DNA of 34,385 bases, from contig QHZY01000041.1 of the NCBI GenBank assembly GCA_003224855.1, positions 1 to 34,385 of the forward strand, given 5' to 3'. Each line of letters begins with the position of its first letter. Within the stretch, counting starts at the first letter, position 1. The position numbers were made by a program, and so were the translations under genes. Below the pieces are notes generated by a model. It had not been told where the DNA came from and did no database searches. It worked only from the letters and a program-made list of their open reading frames with translations. Shown one piece after another: positions 24,795 through 31,423 of the stretch. The stretch comes from Acidobacteriota bacterium (GTDB lineage Bacteria; Acidobacteriota; Terriglobia; Terriglobales; Acidobacteriaceae).

Positions 24795-25139
24795 CTACAT
24801 CCCGTAGGTGCCGGTAGCGGGATCGCGCCTGCCGGAGATTGAATCCTGAATTTTTTGCCGTGTTTCCTCACCGCTGGCCGGTGCGAGCAACATGCCAACT
24901 CCGACACCGATACCTACGCCGATCAAAACCGCCAGTCCGGTATTCAGTCCCGAGTGGTCCTCGCCCCGGATCACGTCTGTCGCCCGGCTCACCCGGTCTG
25001 AGGCTTCGTCATAGGTGTCGCGCGCCCGCCCTCGCAGATCATCTACGCTATCGGAAAGGCGATCCCGCATCGAATCAAGTAGATAAAGTCCAGTTCCCAG
25101 CAGAACATTGGTGAGAATATTTTCCTTGCGCATTTTCAT
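24795..25139 (-). CDS. YtxH-domain protein with one membrane-seeking glycine-rich helix
   Basis: A 114-residue protein. ATG 25139 is chosen because GGAGGA lies about nine bases upstream; the longer open frame to 25394 has no such support and is not protein-like. A charged helical part (DRLSDSVDDLRGRARDTYDE) precedes a Gly/Val-rich membrane segment (GLAVLIGVGIGVGVGMLLAP, residues about 68-87) and the typical SGEETRQKIQDSI end. YtxH proteins are small envelope proteins often induced by stress in other bacteria; the molecular role is not settled. The 202 bases between it and the hydrolase gene show nothing further. Confidence 0.75.
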   Translation of the reverse strand: MKMRKENILTNVLLGTGLYLLDSMRDRLSDSVDDLRGRARDTYDEASDRVSRATDVIRGEDHSGLNTGLAVLIGVGIGVGVGMLLAPASGEETRQKIQDSISGRRDPATGTYGM

Positions 25140-25255
25140 GGTGATTAGTCCTCCGTCGCTGAAATTGTAGCTTATGGAGATGCGGAAAATTGCACTGGCG
25201 TTGGCGTCAGTTAGAAGGATCGGAACTAATTGGGAAAGGTTTCCGGCTGGGAACG

Positions 25256-27928
25256 CTACTTCAGGCCTTCCACCAAATACAGATCGGCCAGCATGCGATG
25301 GTATCCGTAAACGCAAGTCTTTGCGTCGGGGGTGAGCAGGATGGGCCCGATATTCTCTACCCCGGCCGGATCGGACGGCATGAGCTGCCGCCACAATGTG
25401 CGCTTGCCTGTTTTTAGGTCTAACGAGAAGACGCGAGTCGGCAACTCTCCTGGCTGATAAACATAGAGTGAACCACTATCGGCGCTCCAGGTGATGGGCT
25501 GTTCACCGGGATTCAATCCGGGGACGGGTTTCGGATCGCCGCCATTTACGGGATAGATGTAGCCATTCTGGTCTGGCCCGATACCTGCTACCCATTGCGA
25601 GTCGGGAGATATGGAGAAAGCCGTTCCATGAACGCCCTCCGGCGTAATGGCGTGGCTTTTATTAGAAGCAAGGTCGAGCACATAGAGCCGCACGCCTTTG
25701 TTGGGCTCGTTTCCAGAGAACAATATGCGCTTCTGATCGGGAAACCAGCGCGCCCAGCTGTGATTGATATTGTCCTTGGTCAGCTCCCGCTGCTCGCCGG
25801 CACCGGTCGCTAACAGTCGGAGCTGAGAGGGCGAGCCCTGCGTCTGTGCAATCGCCCACTTCTGATCAGGGGACAAACTTACCGCGCCACCCTCGCCCAA
25901 AAGCACCGCGGGCGATCCATCGGTTTTGCGGAAATATACAGCATAGGTAAAGCCGCCTGATTTTGAGTAGTCAAGCGCGCCGCCGCCACCTTCTTCATCG
26001 AACAGCAGAGTTTTCCCATCCGCCGACAAGTCCGCCGGATAGGAGTAATCCAGCCAGGAAAGCTCCCGTTCTTTGGATTCCGTGCCCACCAGACCCATCA
26101 GTTCGCGCCGCCAGCTGGCTCGCATCAGAAGCACGCGGCCGTCTTTCGCGATATCAAGCAGCATCAGGGCGCCCGGAAGACGCAGCACCATGCGGACTTT
26201 GCCGTCCAGAGTGGTGGCGTAAAGCGTTCGATCGGTGCCGGTTTTGCTGGCGGTAAACCAGATTTCGCTTCCATCGGGGGACCACGCAAGACCCTGCGCC
26301 GTGAACCATTCGCCGGTCAGATTCTTCTTGTTGCCTTGAAGATCGACCACCGCGAGCGAGCCACTGTCATCGCCCTGGATGGGGTGATCCAGGAAAGCGA
26401 TCAGATTGCCTTTCGGCGAAAAGCGCGGATGCCCGATCCAGCCTCCCGTCAGGTACACCGGTTTGCCCACCGGATATTCCAGGCGGTTTCGTCCGTCGTA
26501 GTCACGGACGATCGCCAGATTAGTACCGTCGGGAGCCCAATCGGCCCACTGCACATGCTCCAAAACTTCGCGCGGAGCGCCGCCGGCCAGCGGCGCGCGA
26601 GCCAGCGTCCCCATCGTGACCCACGTTCCAATGGCCTTGCTGTTCAGCAGCACAGCCATTTCGGCAGCACTGGAAATCGACATCAGCTGGGTGCGCGCCA
26701 GACCCATGGAACGCGACTCCGGCGCTTCCGGCCGTGCAGTAAAGACGTCCACCGGATTCCCCTGCCAGGCCGCGCTGTAGAGAATGGTCTGGCCATCAGG
26801 CGCAAAGCGTGCCGAACGTATGCTGCCGCGTCGAAAAGTCAGTTGACGATACATCGGAGGAGCGAATGGCTTGGCGCGTGAAAAGTAAGTGCCTGCATAA
26901 AACGCCAATGCAGTTGCGAGCAGCGCGAACAGAGCGAATAAAGCCTTGCGAGAATTCTTTGGGTCGGGTGCAGATGATGGCAGCACAATCCTGGTACTCG
27001 AGGTTTGCTGCGCCTCTTCGGAGACAGTCGCCGTGCGGGAGGATTCGATGGAGCGCTTGAGCCGTTTGAGATCCGCACGCATTTCAGCGGCCGTCTGGCA
27101 ACGCATGTCGCGATCTTTTTCGAGCGCCTTGCTGATGATCTCTTCCAGTTTGAGTGGAATGTCCGGATTCAGACGTGCCGGCGGACTAGGAGCGCGGTTC
27201 AGAATCGCTTCTGTGATTACAGCCGATGTTTCGCCGCGGAACGGCACTATCCCGGTAACCATTTCGTAGAGCACAACCCCGAAGGAAAACAGATCGGTGC
27301 GGCCATCCAGTTCCTTGCCGCGCAATTGTTCGGGCGACATGTAGGAGACCGTGCCTACCGCAGTGCCCGGGCTGGTGAGGTCGAGCGCGGTGATATCGGC
27401 GCGGGTTTGCGAATCGCCGCCCGCCGGCTTCATGGCTTGCGCAATCTTTGCCAGACCGAAATCCAGAACCTTGGCATTGCCACGATCGGTAACAAAGATG
27501 TTGGCCGGCTTGATGTCGCGATGAACAATGCCTTTGGCATGAGCTGCGTCGAGAGCATCGGCGACTTCAATGCCCAGGTTCAGCACGCGATCCAGATCGA
27601 GTGGGCGATTCTGAATCAGGTGTTTGAGCGTCTGCCCACTCATGTATTCCATAACGATGAACAGCTTGCCTTCGTGATCACCGATCTCGTGGACGGTGCA
27701 GATATTGGGATGATTGAGCGCTGAGGCGGCGCGCGCTTCGCGTCGGAAGCGTTCGAGCGATTGGGGATCCTCGGCTGTTTCTTCGGAGAGAAACTTCAAG
27801 GCAACAAAGCGGCCCAGCTGTGTGTCTTCAGCCTTGAAAACCAGGCCCATGCCGCCGCCGCCAAGCACGTCGACGACGCGGTAGTGAGAAATGGTCTGTC
27901 CTATCAGGGTTGGTTGTGTTGCGGGCAT
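25256..27928 (-). CDS. Ser/Thr protein kinase with C-terminal WD40/TolB-like propeller
   Basis: Transmembrane PknB-type kinase of 890 residues. Kinase domain about 15-285: glycine loop VLGGGGMGLVFKAED, catalytic Lys in [18 protein letters not shown] catalytic loop, LDFGLAKI (DFG), TVSYMSPEQLRG activation-segment end. A single membrane helix lies near 330-350 (ALFALFALLATALAFYAG). The outer part (about 360-890) has repeated propeller strands such as RFAPDGQTILYSAAW, FSPKGNLIAFLD, WSPDGSEIWFTA and SPDSQWVAGIG. The kinase core would be cytoplasmic and the propeller periplasmic, possibly sensing a ligand. A TAAGAT box lies 11 bases before the ATG. It is a close paralogue, in the kinase part, of the gene at 31424. 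Confidence 0.9.
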   Translation of the reverse strand: MPATQPTLIGQTISHYRVVDVLGGGGMGLVFKAEDTQLGRFVALKFLSEETAEDPQSLERFRREARAASALNHPNICTVHEIGDHEGKLFIVMEYMSGQTLKHLIQNRPLDLDRVLNLGIEVADALDAAHAKGIVHRDIKPANIFVTDRGNAKVLDFGLAKIAQAMKPAGGDSQTRADITALDLTSPGTAVGTVSYMSPEQLRGKELDGRTDLFSFGVVLYEMVTGIVPFRGETSAVITEAILNRAPSPPARLNPDIPLKLEEIISKALEKDRDMRCQTAAEMRADLKRLKRSIESSRTATVSEEAQQTSSTRIVLPSSAPDPKNSRKALFALFALLATALAFYAGTYFSRAKPFAPPMYRQLTFRRGSIRSARFAPDGQTILYSAAWQGNPVDVFTARPEAPESRSMGLARTQLMSISSAAEMAVLLNSKAIGTWVTMGTLARAPLAGGAPREVLEHVQWADWAPDGTNLAIVRDYDGRNRLEYPVGKPVYLTGGWIGHPRFSPKGNLIAFLDHPIQGDDSGSLAVVDLQGNKKNLTGEWFTAQGLAWSPDGSEIWFTASKTGTDRTLYATTLDGKVRMVLRLPGALMLLDIAKDGRVLLMRASWRRELMGLVGTESKERELSWLDYSYPADLSADGKTLLFDEEGGGGALDYSKSGGFTYAVYFRKTDGSPAVLLGEGGAVSLSPDQKWAIAQTQGSPSQLRLLATGAGEQRELTKDNINHSWARWFPDQKRILFSGNEPNKGVRLYVLDLASNKSHAITPEGVHGTAFSISPDSQWVAGIGPDQNGYIYPVNGGDPKPVPGLNPGEQPITWSADSGSLYVYQPGELPTRVFSLDLKTGKRTLWRQLMPSDPAGVENIGPILLTPDAKTCVYGYHRMLADLYLVEGLK

Positions 27929-28181
27929 TGGGCGGCTAAATCTTAGGTTGAAGGCCCGTCCTTAGTCAACAATCAGCTGTGTCGACTCGTTTCCAGGACA
28001 AGAGTTGGTACGGGCAACTCTCGTTTTGCGATTGAGGTGTTAACGGGCGCTCTTACTCCGACTCCGTCGTGATCTGAAAATGCGATCACCGCTAACGCTC
28101 TTCTGCCACTCGGGCCTAGAAAGTTCTTTGTATAGCTTAAAGCAGCCAAAGCTATGAACAACAAATGGTCTACAAACCGCC

Positions 28182-28685
28182 TTAGCTATCCTCCTTGAAT
28201 TGCTTTGCCCCTGTGCAAAAGAGCTCCGGGTCCTCTGCGTCGTGCGCGTCACCAGCATCTTCCCCGGCTTCATTGTTCAGCTTCACCTCCTGCTGCTGAT
28301 TGTCTATGGGCCGCTTCGGTCCATTTGCTTTAGACAACTCGGCGAAACGCTGCTCCAAAATTTCCAACCGAGCTAACTTTTCTGCTACGCCCCACAGTCG
28401 TTCATATTGCTTCGAAAGGTGTTCGAAAGCGATTGCCTCATGTGAGCTTATTTCCCCTCTGAGGACGAGCCGCATTACCTCCAAGGTCTTGTCGCGTAAC
28501 TCCGCAATGGACATCCTCTCAGGAAGTTCGACCGGATCCAAAATGCGACGCCGGTTGCGTTTCCCGCCCTCTTGTCCTAGTCTGCGAGCCTCGCCGGGAT
28601 ACCGATGAAAATGGCATAGCCCGTCAGCGCCGGCTGCCGCGCCGCAGGGTTGTCCGGATTTTTTTGTCTCTCTGCAAGCCGTCAT
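28182..28685 (-). CDS. Unrecognised protein with an N-terminal Cys/His motif
   Basis: A 167-residue protein beginning MTACRETKKSGQPCGAAAG and continuing GADGLCHFHRYP, i.e. Cys-x9-Cys-x9-Cys-His-x-His spacing that could bind a metal. An Arg-rich stretch (RRLGQEGGKRNRRRILDP), a predicted long helix (MSIAELRDKTLEVMRLVL to LARLEILEQRFAEL) and an acidic tail follow. Similar short proteins with a KKTGEPC...CxFH start occur in mobile or phage-derived regions, from memory. A strong GGAGGAAGG lies just before ATG 28685. It follows the gene ending at 28703 by 17 bases on the same strand, so the two likely form an operon. Function unknown. Confidence 0.6.
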   Translation of the reverse strand: MTACRETKKSGQPCGAAAGADGLCHFHRYPGEARRLGQEGGKRNRRRILDPVELPERMSIAELRDKTLEVMRLVLRGEISSHEAIAFEHLSKQYERLWGVAEKLARLEILEQRFAELSKANGPKRPIDNQQQEVKLNNEAGEDAGDAHDAEDPELFCTGAKQFKEDS

Positions 28686-28702
28686 TTTCCTTCCTCCCAG
28701 AC

Positions 28703-29350
28703 CTAATCACCTCGACAGAAACCATCGCGGGTCGTTGATGCCGCTTGAGCGCCGTCAGGATTTGTGTTCTGCGGAATCTCTCGACCACATTGAGAGCATC
28801 GATCCGAAGGATCCTCGATTACCTTAATCTCTGTTTGCTGCTCGGGAGCGATCTCGAGCAGGTGTTTGCGCTGTAGCAAAATCCCGCGCATGAGACGATC
28901 GACGCCTGAAAAATACGATTTGGGCAACGATGCACCGAACGCATAGCGATTCTTAACGATCCGATAGGCCTCTTGCACGAGCGGCAGCAGGAGGTCGATT
29001 TCTGCGAGATGCTCGTGGTCAATTTGGAGCAGCTCAGTGTCTTCATTCTTGGGTTCATCGAAATCGTTGCCGCAATCCCCACATATCGTCCCGATGATTA
29101 CCCTTATGGTCGTCTTTTCGTGTGCTCCCGACAGCAGCGCTTGTTGATGCTTAATTGTCGAAACTATTTGTCGTGCGCAGCTGGTTAGCCGTTCGCCAAC
29201 GGTGTTATAGACGGTCTTCTGAAAATGTGAAATTGCCACTGCGCGCAGAAGCTCAGCAGCTTCTTGGTTTAGCGTACGCAAGGCGTATGTCGCCGTTCGA
29301 AACTGCTCAACGTACTGAGGACGAAGTGACGTACTCGATTTGCGTCGCAT
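28703..29350 (-). CDS. Unrecognised protein with two CxxC motifs
   Basis: A 215-residue protein. The N-terminal half is helical and basic (YVEQFRTATYALRTLNQEAA). CxxC pairs occur at TICGDCGND near residue 91 and at RCSQCGREIP near 185; the 90-odd residues between them include LLLPLVQEAYRIVKN and GVDRLMRGILLQRKHLLE. Four cysteines could form one zinc site if the chain folds back. I recognise no family. It is the first gene of a likely two-gene unit with 28182-28685, located between the two kinase genes next to decayed genes, which suggests accessory DNA. Confidence 0.55.
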   Translation of the reverse strand: MRRKSSTSLRPQYVEQFRTATYALRTLNQEAAELLRAVAISHFQKTVYNTVGERLTSCARQIVSTIKHQQALLSGAHEKTTIRVIIGTICGDCGNDFDEPKNEDTELLQIDHEHLAEIDLLLPLVQEAYRIVKNRYAFGASLPKSYFSGVDRLMRGILLQRKHLLEIAPEQQTEIKVIEDPSDRCSQCGREIPQNTNPDGAQAASTTRDGFCRGD

Positions 29351-29584
29351 AATTTAGCTTCCCAAATGCATTGATTCTTTAGTTTTCACCAACTGCCCCA
29401 ACCTTCAGTGCGCATTTCCAAGCAGGGCCCCAGCCGGAGGAGGTTGCTGAGTACTCGATTTCGGTCCGGGCAGCCACTACTTTTCTGCTCCAGCTCCTGC
29501 ATCTCGAGGCAGCGCGCGCTTGCGAGAAACGGCCCAAGAATTCGTACAAACGATAGAGGTGAAAGGAATGATCTGGAACGCGAG

Positions 29585-29851
29585 TTAGATGGGCAAAAGC
29601 CAGACCGTTTTACGAGTACAACGCGGAGAGAGTCTGATGTCGTGCCAGAGCACGATTTGCCGGGGTTCAATTCGCAAACAAACCTCAAAAGACTGCCCGT
29701 TGCCACGTTCGCATTCAGCGAACAGCTCGGGGCGGCGAGTTTATTCGGTGTTGGACCACCGCTCGCCTAGCTGGACGGGAATCCAGCGCAAGCTGCCGTA
29801 AGTTTGTATCGCATTGCGAATCGTGCGCAAGTGCCACAATTGATTCCGTCC
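29585..29851 (-). pseudogene. Possible decayed coding sequence, family unknown
   Basis: One minus-strand frame reads smoothly for 89 codons apart from a TAA at 29741-29743. Before the stop it gives TYGSLRWIPVQLGERWSNTE; after it RRPELFAECERGNGQSFEV and CLRIEPRQIVLWHDIRLSPR. Residue composition is protein-like, with tryptophans, balanced charge and alternating hydrophobics. The stop could derive from a CAA (Gln) codon by one change. A further in-frame TAA bounds the upper end and no start or ribosome binding site is evident. Its neighbours are decayed genes, which supports the reading, but no homologue is recognised and chance cannot be excluded. Confidence 0.3.
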
Positions 29852-30110
29852 TTATGCGACTCGCTCTTAGTGGTCTTGGGCGAGGAGGTTGTTTTCTGAG
29901 CGCATCGGAAGAGCTGGACAGTTAACTTGGGTTGGCCTTTGCCGCCGTGTTTTCGCAACGAGAGTTAATTCCGAAGGAGACGCGCTAACGCAACAGTGCT
30001 TTGATGCTCGGGAGTGATGAAGAACCACATAGGCTAGCTCTTCCGTTCATTTAAAATTATGATTTGGTTAAAGGGCGCCCGATGAAGGGATGAAGAAATT
30101 TACTTCCTCT

Positions 30111-30530
30111 TTATTCGAACTCCGCGCCCTTGCGGAGCACGGATCGGCCCGTTCCGAAGAATAGGTTCTTTACGAGTTGCTGCGAAATGGTCGAGGCTCC
30201 GCGAGTTCGACCACCATCGTAACTGTCTTCGGCAGCGATTTGGATCTGGTGCCAATCGAACCCGTGGTGCGCGGGTCTTCCGCTGTGATGGCAGCATGCT
30301 GCAGATCGGGCGCGATTTGACTAGCGGAATGAACCTGTAGCGTTTGCGATAAGGTCTTTGGTGAAGCCAGGCCTGCAGCCGGCGTCCGATGTGCACCGCG
30401 GTCGACGGTGGCTCGATCCACCGTGCAGCCAGAAGGCTCAGCGCGGCAAGCGACCACGCAACCACTGCACCAATGACAGCCAGCGCAGAAAAGTTCGAAG
30501 GAGATCCCTCCGAAGCAGGACATTGCTTTT
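30111..30530 (-). pseudogene. Decayed monofunctional peptidoglycan glycosyltransferase (mtgA-like)
   Basis: On the minus strand the N-terminal part of a GT51 transglycosylase is recognisable across three frames. Frame one gives a membrane helix, AVIGAVVAWSLAALSLLAAR, then WIEPPSTAVHIGRRLQAW and PYRKRYRFIPL. Near 30319-30325 one base is missing and SQIAPDLQHAAITAEDPR, holding the catalytic Glu of the AxxAEDxRF motif, follows in a second frame. Near 30270-30274 a short deletion moves to a third frame: HGFDWHQIQ, then GRTRGASTISQQLVKNLFF and RSVLRKG, matching the GGSTISQQxxKNLF signature. The frame ends at TAA 30111-30113, so the second half of the domain is absent. Such enzymes polymerise lipid II; this copy cannot be functional as written. 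Confidence 0.75.
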
Positions 30531-30700
30531 TGTGGCCTCGCAGTCACCCTTCAGGATAATAGCCTTCGATTGGCTTTTGATTTCCCGACTTCTGCTGCAC
30601 GCGTGCAAAAGCCTTTCCATTCAAATACATTGGCACACTGATCTCCGCGTGACCGTAAAGGAGTGCTATTTTGCATCTCAACGCGCTATACTCCCGACGC

Positions 30701-31293
30701 ATGCTGATCGACACGTCCTTTGACTTCAGGACTGCTGAAGTTGGTGAGTTCGTCCTTTGTAGCGACACAGTCATTCCCTCGTTCACGAGATGGGTTTCGC
30801 TGAGGCGCATCACCGAACTGTTCACTGAGGAAGAAAACGAAGCGTTCAGGACAATCGGCTACACGATCGGCGGGATGATGGTGTTCCCGGGGAACCGGAT
30901 CGATCGCAAGATGACCATCAACGGCGCTCGCGGGTGCAATAGGAAGATCGCGGACCGGTTCGATCTCACCCTCGAGTGCATTCGTCGGCACTATCTTGTC
31001 CAGCGCAGCCCTCTCGGCGAGACGCTGGCCAGGTACCGCGAGTTTTTCGCATTTTCGAGAACTTCAAAGGGTACGTCGAATTTTTCATGTTACAGGACCT
31101 AGTCACCAAAGACTGCTCCGAGGTGAGATTCTTCATGCCGTTCGATGACTTCAATCTTCCAGCGGTGCCAACAGATCGAGACACGTACAACGAGTATCGA
31201 CGCCTCAGTATGGAGTTCATCGAAGCCAGAAACCTTCGGATCGGCGGATATTCCGCCCTTCCTAATGACTTTGCCGGACAAGGGCAAAACTAG
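30701..31293 (+). pseudogene. DUF6994-family gene with an internal deletion and a frameshift
   Basis: From ATG 30701 the frame reads MLIDTSFDFRTAE, then VGEFVLCSDTVIPSFTRW, AFRTIGYTIGGMMVFPG and DRFDLTLECIRRHY, which are DUF6994 hallmarks as I recall them. Family members carry about 40-45 more residues between SFDF and the SDS/SDT block, including a YHxxLWSKxLP segment; that block is missing here at about 30733-30742. Near 31050-31055 a T-run lacks one base, so YREFFA is followed in the next frame by FENFKGYVEFFMLQDLV and FFMPFDDFNLP, ending at TAG 31291. Function of the family is unknown. A TATACT box lies eight bases before the ATG, and no Shine-Dalgarno is seen. Confidence 0.7.
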
Positions 31294-31423
31294 CCCGCCG
31301 AATGCGTGTATTTTCGAACGGTTGCGCCTCCCTAATCGCCGCCCCAAGCGTCGTATGCAAAAGAATTGAATTTTGGGTTCTCCCGACCTAACATGGCGTG
31401 CCGAGGAATGGAGGTCGTCGAAA

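Larger units (their letters stand above)
29351..30700 (-). other. 1.35-kb interval with gene remnants only
   Basis: I find no intact gene here. Open frames on both strands are short and give no recognisable protein, except for two minus-strand remnants annotated separately: 29585-29851 (a coding-like stretch with an internal stop) and 30111-30530 (an mtgA-like pseudogene). In 29351-29584, 29852-30110 and 30531-30686 I see no gene, RNA or repeat. A TATACT box at 30687-30692 precedes the DUF6994 gene. Confidence 0.5.

Noticed and set aside
30544-30825. 93-residue minus-strand frame upstream of and overlapping the DUF6994 start
   Set aside because: No start signal or recognisable motif, and its upper half is antisense to conserved DUF6994 residues.
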